From assembly GCF_014066305.1 (NCBI RefSeq), contig NW_023501090.1, forward strand, positions 124,001 through 188,000: DNA of 64,000 nucleotides, given 5' to 3'. This stretch comes from Letharia columbiana. Lineage: Eukaryota > Ascomycota > Lecanoromycetes > Lecanorales > Parmeliaceae. The notes below the pieces were generated by a model, which worked only from the letters and a program-made list of their open reading frames with translations, was not told the origin of the DNA and did not search any database. Of this stretch, positions 22,281-35,134 are shown piece by piece. How positions within the stretch are numbered: the stretch's first letter is position 1; each line of letters begins with the position of its first letter. The position numbers were made by a program, and so were the translations under genes.

Positions 22281-25194
22281 TCACACCAGCACCAGCACCC
22301 TGACCTCATTGCTCCACCCTGCCTCGAGGCCCATCTCGTCCCACGCCGTCTCCACATCCACCTCCAGCACCGGAGCCTGCTCAGCAATCTTGACCGTGCG
22401 CATGGGTACCACCTTCTCGGAAATCATCACCAAGACATCATCTTCCACCACCTTTTGATGCAGAGTAGAGACGTAGATCCCCAGCATTCCTAGTGCCTTT
22501 AACGCCACTTCAATGCGCAGCCTACCGTTGTCTTCAAGGCGCGTCTCGGACCTAACAACAGCGGCCGCGCCGGTCATCTTGCCCAGCAGACCCAACACAG
22601 CGACCTTCGTAGCTGAAGGGTCTGGTATGGAGGGTTCTGGAATTGGAAATACGTGGAGAGGGTAGGCGGAAAGGATCTCATAGCCTTTGACCTCCACCTC
22701 CAGAGAGATGACGGGAGTTTCGCTACTCAATTTCATAGGATGCGTGACTTCGCCTGTGGTGTGCGTTCTCACGACATACTCCTCGCCGCTGCCGACCCCG
22801 GGGAAAGCGTTGATATTGACTAGCTCTGACAGCGAGCGTTCACTGACATTGAACAGAGCTAGTATACCTGTGCCACCTACACCGCCAGTGAAGGTACCCA
22901 CTTTGAGAAGCCTCTCTTCTTCGTACCCGATGTAGATGCCCACGGCTTTGCCAATGACAGAGGGGCGAAGAATGATCGTTTTACCTTGAATGGTCCGGGC
23001 AGTCATCTGCGCGATCAGGTCTAAATTGTGTTGCCCAGGTTCATCTGTGAAATATATGGGACCTCCAGAGACGCAGCGACCAGCAGCATGGAAGGAGGAG
23101 TAGGGATGCGATGTTTGGAACATGTCCCAGTCTGGCAATATGTTAAGATGGCTTGTCAGAAGTGAGTTATGACCATTGACAAAGATATGCCAAGGATGCG
23201 AACTAGGTATGCCCGGGAAGAAGTCATCGCTATTGCGGACCATGATACGTGGCTTGTTGATAGGTAATTGGGTGTGAAACAATATCTGAGGGATCTGTGA
23301 CATGCATGAGATGGCCTTGATGGAGAAGTAGCGGAGACCGTTGATGGTCCAGGCGTCTTGGTAGGCCTTGATGAAGCGGCGGCGATCAGGCGCATCAGCG
23401 AGAAGATCGAGAGCAAATTGAGCGTCCGTTTTCACAGAGTCGACGCCACAAGAGAGGAGGAATCTAGGAGCTGTGTTTTAGTGGTCATGAAGGTGATGAA
23501 AGTCTGGAGAACTTACTTGTAGAAGTCGTTGTACATCCTGTCGATGTCGTCCGCATCCACCATTGTCACTGTTTCTGCTGGAATCAGACTCCTCTCTTTG
23601 CGAACTGCAACAGTCTTGTACTTTTTAGCAATACTCCCATCCGGAGAAACACCTCCCCAGTATCCTGCCTGCATTGACTGTTATTTCCATGACATTGTCT
23701 GGACCTAAGGGGCGGACACACAATGGCATGCCAGACGGCTATATGTTGGATGTTTGGGTGATCTTCTCGAATATTCTTGATTGTATGCTTCAGTCCATGT
23801 GGGAAGCCTTCCTTATTTGCTTCGAAATCGGTCCAGCCTCGGTTGAACTGATGTTCGCCATGGGAGTCCTGGTATGCTTAGTCAAAGTCAAGAATAACAT
23901 CCATCCTGCGCCAAAACTTACAAGAGACTGCCAGTTGTCATCGATGATCAAGTTTGTGACTGAAACCTATAAGCTTGAACGCAAAATTGATTGAGGACTC
24001 AAATGTACTTTTGATGTTGTTCTGCTTGAGAATATCCAACGCGTTGTATATCTTGTTCTCGTTCAGGTCTTGGCCCAACGCATTCCAGGTACAGTAAGTC
24101 AATCCATCGTACCAATTGTCCATCCATTCAGCCTTAACATCGTTCTCAATAGCGGTTTTCATCTCAGCCTTGATTTCATTACTCATATATTCATCTCCGC
24201 GGACAAGCTTGCGCGCATGATACATCACCGCAGCATTAGCTGACTCAAAATTCGGGGCAACAGCGGCAACAATCCTGGTCTGGCCGTCCATCGGGCTATC
24301 ATTCCTTGATGAGGCGATGACATTTCCATGGCCATCATGTTTGAAGATAGTCAAGACATCATCAATCCCACTGACCGCAAGTAAGACCAGGTGAAGGCCA
24401 TCCCAGCGCAAGAAAGAGCAGAGAATGGCATCTTCCTGGGGTTGGAAGTTTCCTTTGCCATGTCGAGGCGCAAGCCACGGGCTCCAGATCCTCACCAGCG
24501 CGAACCATCGGGTGAAGCTCCTTGGAACACCGAGGCTTGTTTCAGTCCAACCAGAAGTCTCGCCTTCCGCTGCTTTCACAGCTGTCGTGATTGACCATAC
24601 TTGAGCATCTGGGGATTCGCTTGGGACAGACTGGACAGAGAAATCAGGACTAAGGTCCTTGAGATAGCTTGTCAACTCGGTAGGTGGCTTTTCAGGCTGG
24701 TAATATAGTTCTCCATCTGTGAAAGACGAGTTGTCGTTCACCCACTTCCAACCATGGGACGATGCGATGCGATACTTTAGCGTGAACTGCACAGAATCAT
24801 GGAGGTTGGACGGAGTTGGTAGATCAATTGAGAAGAAGCGGCGGTACACTACGGCTCTGTTTTTGGAGCCGACCACAAGCTGTTGTCCATGTAAGCTCAG
24901 AGCCACTCAACTCGAGCATTGGGCCATGTTACAGGGCCAGTAGTTGTCTGTGTCTCCTCCAGACGCAATTCACGCCACTCGTGGTTCTCGTGACCGTTGT
25001 GCCAGAGTATGGCTTCCCATGGCTGTTCAGGGAAGGATCTGCTGGATTCTAAAAGGATTGTGAATTTGACCTGGCATATATCAGTTCATTGTAGTCCGTT
25101 CTCTACGTAGTACAAAAAGTACCGTTTCTCCGTAGGGAACAACTGTGGTCGATCCCAATGGCGGATCACAAATTGCATTTGCGAATAGTTGCAT
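22281..25194 (-). CDS. GH36 alpha-galactosidase / raffinose synthase-like (Sip1 type)
   Basis: I infer seven exons on the minus strand: 25194-25123, 25070-24933, 24879-24009, 23959-23922, 23868-23722, 23668-23517 and 23463-22281. The six GT..AG introns are 49-53 nt. The joined frame is 866 codons plus stop. The protein starts MQLFANAICDPPLGSTTVV and carries the family blocks ALVRIWSPWLAPRHGKG, YDGLTYCTWNALGQDL, TNLIIDDNWQSL, GVDSVKTDAQ, RNSDDFFP, SHPWHIFVNGHNSLLTS and FHAAGRCVSGGPIYFTDEPGQH. The aspartate of VKTD (about residue 486) is the expected nucleophile, and one of the SDD aspartates (about 552-553) the acid/base. The enzyme hydrolyses or transfers alpha-galactosyl groups, for example from raffinose-type sugars. 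No signal peptide is seen, so it is probably intracellular. The frame is intact. Confidence 0.92.
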
Positions 25195-25430
25195 CTGAGC
25201 TGCTCTGACGAATTTCAGTTGGAACGGTTTCCCATTCAGATCATTCGTGACCATGCTGCTGCATGTTTTGCTCCTGGTTCAGATATGATGGCCCCTTGCA
25301 TCCGTGCCCCTCGAACATCCGATGGTCCGAGTCTAGCCGTCGGAAATATTTCCGCTGCTAAGCGCGACTAGTTTTTCTCCCTGGCTTTGCTTTGCATTAT
25401 GCACATCTTCAAGTCTTTGAACATTAATAA

Positions 25431-27487
25431 ATGATTCCTCATAGTGCTCTCGGGCTATCACAAAACTCGCGATACCTATGCCCCTCATGTGCAAGTCGAC
25501 TGCGCACCTTCAGCCCGGTAAGCCAGAGACGGTCCATCACGCAGAGTTATACCAAGAAAACATTGGAAGCAAAGCTAGCATGGGCGCGTCAAGCCACAGA
25601 GATCAAGGCTGGGAGGAAGGAAAGCATGTTGACCATACTGGAGAAGAGGGGATATGTCAACCAGATAGTAGGGTGAGATATCATGGCATACACGACATAG
25701 CAAGGACACATGGTTCTAACACACTACCAGCGAAAGAGGTGACCTGGATCGATTGCTGACAGAGAAGCGGGTTGGGATATATGTTGGAGTAGACCCTACA
25801 GCACCATCTATGCATGTGGGACATCTGTTGCCGTTGATGGTGTTGTATTGGATGTACATACATGGCTTCCATACCTGCTCTCTGGTGGGCAACCTTTTAT
25901 CTGACTCCATGCGCAGTCTGACTGACAATTGTAGCTTGGAGGCGCCACCGCACAGATTGGAGATCCCACTGGACGAACGACGACTCGGGAAGTGCAGCAT
26001 TCCTCAGTGCGGAAGGTCAACATGCTGCAGGTTCATATGCAGCTAAAGTTAATATGGGCTCATGCTGAACACAGAGCAAGAGGCTATGGATATTATTGGG
26101 AATGGGCGTGGAGGAAAGAGGTGACCAACAATAATGCCTGGCTGAACAAGCTGCCAGCCATTGAGCTCTTGAAATTGTTGGGCTCGGGTGTCAGGCTAGG
26201 GACTATGCTAGGAAGGGACACGTGAGTGAGTCGTGGCCATGTTTCTTAGAACCCTCGGAGCGCTGACTCCTTCTAGGGTGAAGAATCGAACGGAGTCGAA
26301 AGAAGGCATGTCTTTTTCGGAATTTACATATCCTTTACTGCAATCCTGGGATTGGTGGCATATGTATTCTACGAAGGACATACAGGTACAAGTTGGAGGA
26401 TCAGACCAGTTTGGAAATATCGTCGCCGGTATAGACGCTATCAACCACATCAGACACAATCATTACGATCCACTCATCAGGCAGGAAGAGGAAAAGCTCG
26501 AAAAGAGGGAGGCTTTCTTGAAGAGACCAATGGGTTTCACGGTTCCTCTCTTGACAACTAAATCTGGTGCGAAATTTGGCAAGAGTGAGGGCAATGCGAT
26601 ATGGCTAGACAGGGAGATGACCAGCGGATTCGATCTATATCAGGTGATGATGACTTCCCTTGCCCACTCAAGCAGGTGCTGATCCCAAAAAGTTCTTTCT
26701 TAGGACCGCAGACTCAGATGTCCATCGTTATCTCAAGCTCTTCACCTTCGAACCTCTCGAAGTCCTAGAGACCCTTATGGAAGAACACAAAAGAGCACCA
26801 CCCAAACGCATTGCCCAACACAAATTGGCCAAAGAAGTGCTCAAGATTGTCCATGGCGAAAAGCTAGCCGACGAAGCCGAACAAGAGCATAGCAAGATAT
26901 TCAACAGGTCCTTTGACTCCAACCCACAGACTGACGACGATGGAAATCAATCGACGGACCACGTCGACAAGGCTGTACCTTCTATCAGCAAAGATAACGC
27001 CCCAACTAGTAGCCTCACACTCCCCAAATCTCTCATATACAATCAACCTATCTCTCGCGTTCTCTACCACGCTGGATTCGTCGCTTCTCGCAGCGAAGGT
27101 GTCCGACTGGTATCGAAAAAGGGCGCGTACCTAGGCGCGAGGCCTGGTGGAACTGGCACAATGGGCCAGCAAGTTGACTTCTCCCCAGCTGCAAATTGGC
27201 CAGGGAAGGAGACGGAGAAATATATCATTGGTGGCAATACGCTCATAATCAGAGTCGGAAAGTGGAAGGTCAGGGTTATCAAGATCATCAGTGATGAGGA
27301 ATTCGAAGAGAAGGGTCTTTCCGCACCAGGCTGGAAGGATGTCAAGCCCGAAGAACCAATATCAAATGACCTCAAGAGGATGAAGACATGGCACAATAAG
27401 AGTTATGTCGAGAAAGCGCCCATACATAAGGTTCGTTCGGGAGAAGGCTCTCTTTTGGTGCCTGGAAGAGACAGACGCCGGATTTGA
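25431..27487 (+). CDS. MSY1: Mitochondrial tyrosyl-tRNA synthetase
   Basis: I infer five exons: 25431-25672, 25731-25884, 25935-26221, 26277-26643 and 26693-27487. The introns are 49-58 nt and GT..AG, and the joined frame is 614 codons plus stop. The class I signature HVGH is at about residues 109-112 (VGVDPTAPSMHVGHLLPL), the IGDPTGR block follows, VGGSDQFGN is the tyrosine-binding QxxD-type helix region, and the second signature is KFGKS at about 327-331. The C-terminal part (SRVLYHAGFVASRSEGVRLV) is an S4-like RNA-binding domain typical of bacterial-type TyrRS. The Arg/Ser-rich start (CASRLRTFSPVSQRRSITQS) fits a mitochondrial presequence. It charges mitochondrial tRNA-Tyr. In some ascomycetes this enzyme also helps group I intron splicing, which the sequence cannot show here. 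Confidence 0.93.
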
Positions 27488-28191
27488 GGGGTGGTATACA
27501 CAATCACGCCTAAGAGCTCATAGGATCAAGTTCAATGGTTCATAGGATAGTGGGATAAGGGAAAAACAGCGAAAGTGATCGCACGTTCCGGTAACAACCC
27601 CTCAAAGTCCTCTGCCTGCTCATAGTCTTCCCAGCGCCCACGCCTGGAAATGACAGGATCGCCTACCTGGGAATGAAGCATAAATCACGAAGCTTTAAGA
27701 GTTGTGGTCACTCTAAAAGATCCAAGGCGCGTATTTGCACGGTCCTAAAGCTGGAGATTGGCTAGAGTGGCTCGCAAGATCTATGGCTATTGTCAGTGTG
27801 GGGGGACAGTAGCTGCAGTATTTTAAACAAGCATATTCGATATCCGCCATGCTGGCTATCGTCATTTGGGCGGTAGAGATGCGGACGCTGCTCCGTTGAA
27901 ATATCGTCCCCTAGCTCTAAAACGGCTCGCATGGTTTGCATGCTTGTTGCCGAGATATGGAAGCCAGCTATATGGCGCGACTCGTAAGATGTCTATTACC
28001 CTTCGAATTCTTACCGACATTCTCGCATTTAGCTCCAAGAGCCGCCAGCATATCGCGTGAGGGCCACAGGCAAGCCCGTGCACATCTAAGGACTACAAGC
28101 ACTCCTTTACACAGTCAATTTCTTATATACACGTTGATATGTTGTAAATTCTAGCAATTCTTTCTTAGTATCCTCGCAAACAATAGCTGAC
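27488..28191. other. Intergenic stretch, no gene assigned
   Basis: Only short overlapping frames are seen at 27862-28154 on both strands. The 28060-28190 part presumably carries the promoter of the next gene; no specific element was identified. Confidence 0.4.
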
Positions 28192-29082
28192 ATGGCATTC
28201 CCGTCCATCTCAAATCTGCCCTTATGGTTCAAAACGCTCTGCCTTCTTTCTATCGCCCGACAGTCTGAATGCTCGCCCGTTAGCATCGTCGGCTACAATT
28301 CTCTCGTCAACGTCATAGATACTGCCTCTATGGTCAACACTAATGTTACATCTTCCGCCGATAAAAGCGCTACATTCACGTTCAGCTCCACCAAACTGGG
28401 AGCACCGATACCCAACTGCGCCACCCTACCGGACTACGCCGAATGGTTCCAGCCCAGCGAGAAATTCGACAGCGGCGACTGTCCCAAAGCCCTCGAGCTC
28501 TTCTTCACAGACTATACTCTAGATCATGATGGCACCAAGTACGAGTTCCTAGCTTCAGGCGTGACTCCTGTTCATGGAATAGCCACTCAGAGGGTGCCCC
28601 TGAAGGTGGCTTTTGGTGCGTCAAATAAATGGTGCTGATCAGACCCAAGTTGACCAGTACATTGACTCTGGAACTAGGGACCTGTTACGTCGTCATCGCC
28701 ATGCGCAACATGTTCGTCGAAGGAGAATTGCCCGGCGAGACACCGTCCAAGTCTGCAGGCTCAGACATTAGCTCTTTTGCGGAACTATACCAGAACGCCC
28801 TGGAGATCTATGCGGAATGTAGTCAGCCGGAGGTTAATCAACCTGGGTGGTATCCTGCAGGTAGGCCTCCCACGTCATCCAACCGAACTGTCTCCCTTGC
28901 ACCTCTCTGGTTGGATTCACTGACTGGGTCATCCAGGCGACTTGAACAGCATTGGCGTCTTTATCTGGCAAGCGGCGAGTGAGATCAATAAACGCGTTAA
29001 ACTTCCTCCGCCCACAAGTTCCGATCTTACTCCTACGTCTGGGTACGGGTCCATTGGGGATTTGTTTGGTGATACAGCGTAA
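28192..29082 (+). CDS. Putative secreted protein, three exons, unknown function
   Basis: Proposed exons are 28192-28619, 28658-28860 and 28937-29082, giving 258 residues plus stop. The N-terminus (MAFPSISNLPLWFKTLCLLSIARQSECSP) is hydrophobic and fits a secretion signal. The body holds GDCPKALELFFTDYTLDHDGTKYEFL, KVAFGATLTLELGTCYVVIAMRNMF and a C-terminal IGVFIWQAASEINKRV. The second intron (76 nt) has a good donor, a CTGAC branch site and an acceptor. The first is only 38 nt with a weak GTCAAA donor, and the stronger GTGCGT donor four bases upstream would break the frame. The first junction is therefore doubtful and could instead mark an indel. I do not recognise the family. Confidence 0.6.
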
Positions 29083-29469
29083 ACAGTATCAATGGAGGGT
29101 GTTCGTATACACAGGTCAGGTTATGTAGGCGCATGGGGTCCTAATTTGAAGCTTGGACGCGACTGCATTTATCGAGAAACATAAGAGCGGGCTCTTAGGG
29201 TTGTGTACAATACGCTGGGTAGCAAGAAAGTATGATTGTATCCGCAGGCAAGCTGCCCGAAGAAGCGGCAGTCTTGTGTGTAGGCATTTTCCAGATGTAG
29301 TGCACTCATACGCAACGAGCCAAGAAAGTCTGCCAGAAAATGTCCAGAAACATGCAACGCAGTGCTCTACGGGCCATAAACCTCCGACCACGTGCCCATA
29401 ATATTAAACAGTCGAAGGGTTCCCACGAATGCGAGGCCCTAGTAGGGGACAAAATACTTCCCCCTTTTT

Positions 29470-29635
29470 CTAATAAAAAAAAAAAAAAAAAATAATTTTT
29501 TTAAAACCCCCATATAATTTTATAAAAAAAAAAAAAAAAATTTTTTTTTTTTTTTAAAAAAACACCAAAAAAAAAAAACCCCAAAAAAAAAAAAAAAAAA
29601 AAAAAAGTCAACAAAAAAACCCCCCCCCCCCCCCC

Positions 29636-29672
<37 letters not shown>

Positions 29673-29676
29673 AAAG

Positions 29677-29711
<35 letters not shown>

Positions 29712-29773
29712 AGAAATTAAATATTTTTTTTTTAAAAAAGAAAAAAAACCAAAAAAAAAAAAAAAGGAAAGGG

Positions 29774-29807
<34 letters not shown>

Positions 29808-29871
29808 CCCATTTGGGGGGGGGGAAAAAAAAAAAAAGAAAAAAAGGGGGGGGGGGGGGGAGGCGAACCCC

Positions 29872-29942
<71 letters not shown>

Positions 29943-29952
29943 CCCCCCAACC

Positions 29953-30001
<49 letters not shown>

Positions 30002-30104
30002 GGGGGGGGGGGGGGGTTTAAATATAGGTTTTTTTTTTGGTTTTTTTGGGTTTTTTTTTTTTTTTTTTTTTAAAAAAAAATAAAATTAAGGAAAAAAAAG
30101 ATTT

Positions 30105-30150
<46 letters not shown>
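29470..30150. other. Homopolymer mosaic, probably an assembly or sequencing artifact
   Basis: Almost the whole stretch consists of runs of A, C, G or T, including about 60 consecutive A, about 30 C and more than 20 G. All apparent frames here are poly-Phe/Lys/Gly/Pro. Such clean mononucleotide blocks are not typical of fungal genomic DNA. They sit exactly at the junction between gene-rich DNA and the AT-rich repeat block, where low-quality read ends or gap filling are common. Confidence 0.7.
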
Positions 30151-30152
<2 letters not shown>

Positions 30153-30230
30153 TGGCCTTCAACGGGGTCTGGTAACCGTCCAGGCGCGGCTGGACGGTAA
30201 CCCACGCTAAGCCCTACCGCCTAGCATCAA
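30151..30230. repeat. Near-palindromic GC-containing repeat end
   Basis: GGTAACCGTCCAG (about 30170) and CTGGACGGTAACC (about 30188) form an inverted repeat with one mismatched pair around a short CGCGG loop. It is an island of normal composition between the homopolymer mosaic and the AT-rich block and may be a transposon end. Confidence 0.45.
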
Positions 30231-33200
30231 ATAATTAGAACAACCGGAATTCGATATTTTCGCTTCGCAAATATAAGAATATTTTAATAGCGTTATATAT
30301 AGCTAGCTTAATTACTTATTTATTCTTAATAAATATAATAATATTACTTAAGATTTCTATTAAAAATAGCTGAAATATTAATAGATATTAATATATAGAT
30401 ATTACTTTAAGAGAATTTATAAAAGCGCGAAGCGCGAATTTTTCGCGAATTTTTACTATAGCGAAAAATTCGAGTTTTAAGGACGGTTATTACTATTAAA
30501 GAAACAGTTATTAACTTATATTAAATATATTCTTTATATATATAAATTTAGCTAATAAATACGATAAACTTAAATTTAAAATTATCTAATAATTATTCGA
30601 GATAATTACTCTTAATAAAAATTTAAGCGATTCGAAATTATCGTAACTATAATTTCGATAATTTCGAATAATAATTTTAAACGATAATTTCGAACGATAA
30701 TTTCGAACGATAATTTTAAACGATAATTTCGAACGATAATTTCGAATGATAATTTCGAACGATAATTTCGAATGATAATTTCGAACGATAATTTCGAGTT
30801 AAAAAAGAATTTAAATTCTCTAGAAGTAGATATTAATAACTATTCTATATATATTAAATATATATTAAATAATAATTCTTTTCTTTATTAATATACTTAC
30901 TTATTTTTTTATTTTTTTATTTTTTTTATTTATTATTTTTTTATATCTTAATATATATAAAGAAACTATAAAATTAACTTAACTTTTTATTTATTTTTTA
31001 TATTTTAACGCTTTTTTTCTTTATTATATAAAATACTCTAATCTATTATATAAAATATTATATTTTTAATAATATTTATAATATATAAATATTATAAATT
31101 AAATTTTTTTAAATAAATTTAATAACTTAGTTATTTAATATATTTTTATTATATATAAAAGATTTATAATAAATTTATAAATAATTCGAAATTTTCGAGA
31201 TAATTCTATTATTATTAACTCGAAATATTTAAGACTTTAAAAGATAATTCGAAACTTTCGCGATAGTTTTATAATTAACTTAAAATAATCTTAAAAATAC
31301 TTTAAAATTTTCGAGATCTTTATAAAGTACTAAATCTTACGCGAAAATTTAAAACTTTCGAGATAAACTTTATCTTTTAATTCGAAATTCTAAAATTATT
31401 TCTTCTACTTCGAAATTATCGTAATAATAATAATAATAATTTTAAATTTTTCTATTATACTTATAAATAATTTTATTATATTTATAAATATTTATATTAG
31501 CTATCTATATAACTAAGAGTCTTTATTTTCTTCGCTATTACTATTACTATCTTAAACTAATTATATTTCTTAATATCGTTAAAATCGTTTTACTTTACTA
31601 TAAAGGTCTTTTATTTATACTCTATTACTTTCTTTTCGATATTAAAATAAAGCGATAGACTCTTCTAAACTTAATTTTATCGAAGCTTATAAGATTACTT
31701 AAGTATTATCTACTTTTTAAATATATTAAATCTATTTAAGTAAGGCACTTTAAGTCTTTAATATCTCTTTTCTATATTTCGTGAATTTTATTAATACGAA
31801 AGCCCACATAGTCTCGTCGCTTTCGAACTTTTAGCGATAAGTAAATATTATCTAAATAAATAAATTATTTAAATAATCTTTAAAAAGTTTAAGGATATAA
31901 TATCTTTATAGTATTATATAATTTCTTTATATACTTTTAAGACTTAGGTTATAATAAATAAACTTAATTAAAATATTTATAAGAAACTCGAATATCTCGA
32001 ATTTAAATGGCTAATAAGAAATTATAACTATTCTATTCTTGAATTAATTAAGATATATCTCTAGATAATTAACTTAAAGATATAGTATTCGAGATTTTAT
32101 TTTCGAAGAACTCGAGTATAGTATAAGATATCTTAAGAGTATAAATCTTAATTATATTAACTAGAAGTTTATTTTATTCGAAGTATAATCTAGTCTTCAA
32201 AGAATTCGAGTTTTATAAATATTAAATATCTAGAATTCTTATATTATTTTATCTCGATTTAGATATATAATATAATAAATTTTAATACTTAATTATAATT
32301 TAAATATTAATCGAAGATTAATATCTTTCTTTACTTTAATTTAATTAATCTTAACTAAGATTAAGTATAGAATAATTTTCTTAAAATTTATTTTCGAATT
32401 TTTTAAGATAATATTACGATCTTTATAATATAAGAGTTAAAGAATTATTTTAAAAGATTATAACGTTTAATAACTAAGATATTAAAGCTTTACTATATAA
32501 ATCCTTATATAAATAAAATAATCTTCTAAATTTTTAAATCTCGAAATTTATAAGATTTATTAATTTATAACTTCTTAATATATTCTTCGCCTAGCGTTAA
32601 TATAAACTAATTAAATTTTATAAAAAATAGTAATTTATTAAGAAGTATAAAAATCTTAAGCTTTTATTTTAAGGTTAATATTTCGATTAGAGATTATAAT
32701 TTATTTACGATTCTATAGATTTTTCTTCTAAATTTTTAAAGATTTTAATCCTCGTAATATTCCGTTAATACTTCGAAATTTATAAAATATTTATTAAGAT
32801 CTTATTTAAGAATTTTAAAGATATTTTTTTTTATATAGCGAGAAGTAAATTAAGCGAAATATTAAGAGGTATTCTACTTATAAAAAATAACTTACTCTAT
32901 AATTCTATTACTTCGATTAATTCGAAGATAATAAATAGATCGTTTATTAGTATTAGAAAGATTGATTTTTTAAGGTTAAAATTAATTCGAAATTAATAAT
33001 TAAATTAAAGCTCTTAAAAATAAAGAATATATTAAGACTTTAGAATTAGAATAACTTAAAAATATTAAAGGTTTATATATTAATAAAATAGAAGATTAAG
33101 AAAGTTATAATTCTTTTTATTAAATTAAGTAGATTACTTAAGCTTCGATAAATAAAAAGACTTTAAAAGTATATTATAGATAATATAAATTATTTCGAAT

Positions 33201-34414
33201 ATTTATTTATATTAAATTTAAAAACTTCGAAGATAAACTTAATATTTTTAAAGAGTATTTATCGAAATTAATTATTTTATAAATTTATATATTATATAAT
33301 TATAATTAGATAGATTAAGAATCTCGAATAACGAAGAAAATAATATCGAATATATATAGTTATACTCTAAAAATGCGAGCTCTTATTTTTTAATATTATA
33401 ATAATATATAAGATAGAGAGAGTTAATAATATTCGAAAGATTCGAATAGAAAATAGTAAGGGAATCCTTTACTTTTTATATTTATTTTAAGATATATAAA
33501 AGTTATTTATCGTAAAAAGGTTCATATTTTTTAATTATCTTATAATCTTAAAGAATATAAATATTAATTTATAGAGAGTAGATATAAGTAGAAGAGATAT
33601 ATATTAGTATAAGAGTAATAAATATTAAAAAACTCGAAAAGTTATTTCGATTTAATAATATAATAGAACTTCGACTAGAATAATAATCTTTATTAATCTT
33701 AAAAACTTCGAATCTTTAAATTTAGAAAGATACTCGAGAATATATTATAATAACTCTAATCTATATAATTACTTTTTAATATTTACTTAAAGTTAATAAG
33801 ATTCTCGCCTTAGAATATTATTAGATTAAGCTTCTTAATTCTTAAATTAATTAAATATTAATTATATTATAATATAGAAAGATATATTAATTTAGAGATA
33901 AGTTTAAAAATCTCGAGTTTTAAGATTAATTTATATCTTTAAGAGTTTTAAGTCTTAATCCCCTTTAAAAGTCTTAAGATTTAAATTTATCGTAGATCTT
34001 ATCTAATACGATTTAATAGAAATTAAACTCTTTTATATATACTACGATCGATAATATTCTTAATTTAATATATCTTCTTTATATCTAGAATAAATAAATA
34101 TTTCTAACTTTTAAAAGGGTCGAGTCTTTCGTAGATTTAATGAATATAATATTTCTTAAGAAATAAATTTAGTAAGACTCGAAAACTTCGAAATATAATA
34201 AAATTTTCTCTAAATTCGAAGTAGCTTCCTTAGTATTTTCTAACTTAATTTTAAAATAATCTTATAAATATTAATAAAAATTCTAAAGTTTATAAAATTT
34301 ATTCTTTTTAATAAGAGGGAATATAATATCTAATAAGTTATAAGAGATAAAATCTTCGAAAATTATATAATTAAGATGAATAGAGTATAGATTATAATAC
34401 GCTTTATATTATTC
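30231..34414. mobile_element. RIP-degraded AT-rich repeat DNA, left segment
   Basis: The sequence has a very low GC content and almost no CA or TG dinucleotides, while CG is common. This is the expected end state of repeat-induced point mutation, which converts CpA to TpA on both strands. No open reading frame of useful length survives and the original element cannot be named. A 13-bp minisatellite lies inside at 30650-30797. The segment is interrupted at 34420 by an LTR element. Confidence 0.85.
30650..30797. repeat. 13-bp minisatellite (unit near AACGATAATTTCG)
   Basis: About ten tandem copies of AACGATAATTTCG with variants such as AATGATAATTTCG and AACGATAATTTTA. The differences are mostly C/T, as expected from RIP or related deamination. 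Confidence 0.75.
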
Positions 34415-34419
34415 GATAT

Positions 34420-34579
34420 TGTTAAGGAAATAGTCCTAAGTGGAATCATATGCATGAATAATGTATGTGTGGTGTGATAATGATGAACTATGTAGGCCTG
34501 CAGTGGAAGAAGTCTCTGCAGTGCCGCAGTGCCAAGGCACTAAGCCCAATCGGGACGCCTAGTGGAGGAATCCGTAACA
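34420..34579. repeat. LTR, left copy (3' LTR in element orientation)
   Basis: A 160-bp terminal repeat with TG..CA ends and 5-bp inverted tips (TGTTA/TAACA). It matches the right copy at all but one substitution and two indels. Confidence 0.9.
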
Positions 34580-34681
34580 AATGCCACCGAAGAAGAAAAA
34601 TGACAGCGTCCTCGCTGCAGACATGGAGACGCCAGAGATACATCAAGTGCCATAGGCCTGCTTCTCCTGAATCTTCCCCAG

Positions 34682-35134
34682 CTATCCTTGACCTGTAGCC
34701 TCCATGCCTTTCGCGTAGTGAATGTAGTCAGGTGGAGAGGCGAGTTGAGAGGCGAGAAAAGAGGCGAGAAGAGGGGAGAGAAGTGGAGCGTTACTGAGGC
34801 GAATGGCAGACTCTCTGCAATAGTGCATAGTAGCCTGGTGTGGAATAGTGGAGAGCGTGCCGGCTTGAATAGGACTGCTGCTGCCCGTGCTCTTGTTCTC
34901 CGTAGTCTTCTCCGCAGTTTTCTCCGCAGTTTTCTCCGCAGTTTTCTCCGCAGTTTTCTCCGCAGTTTTCTCCACAATTGACTGTTGCTGTCTGGTCTCG
35001 AAGGCTGTCATAGCCTGACTGATAGCCTGTCCGATTGCTGCTTTGACGGATGCATCGATCATGGCCTGTAAGGACGTAGCTTGCTCGGCTGTAAAACCCG
35101 GCATAGGGCTGGAAATGTGGCTTTCGTACGTCAT
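34682..35134 (-). CDS. Gag-like ORF of the short LTR element, with 4-residue repeats
   Basis: This is a 150-codon frame. The likely N-terminus MPGFTAEQATSLQAMIDASV, followed by KAAIGQAISQAMTAFETRQQQ, resembles the start of gag proteins of fungal LTR retrotransposons. It then enters tandem EKTA repeats (a 12-bp unit, TTCTCCGCAGTT on the plus strand, at about 34906-34976). The remainder is Ser/Leu-rich without zinc knuckle, protease or polymerase. The product, if made, would be a truncated gag. Confidence 0.5.
   Translation of the reverse strand: MTYESHISSPMPGFTAEQATSLQAMIDASVKAAIGQAISQAMTAFETRQQQSIVEKTAEKTAEKTAEKTAEKTAEKTTENKSTGSSSPIQAGTLSTIPHQATMHYCRESAIRLSNAPLLSPLLASFLASQLASPPDYIHYAKGMEATGQG

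Noticed and set aside
24880..24932. Frameshift in the GH36 gene between the first coding blocks
   Set aside because: A 53-nt GT..AG intron at this place restores the frame in phase 0, so no damage needs to be assumed.
29608..30073. Open frames of poly-Phe, poly-Lys and poly-Gly on both strands
   Set aside because: They are translations of homopolymer runs in a probable assembly artifact, not genes.
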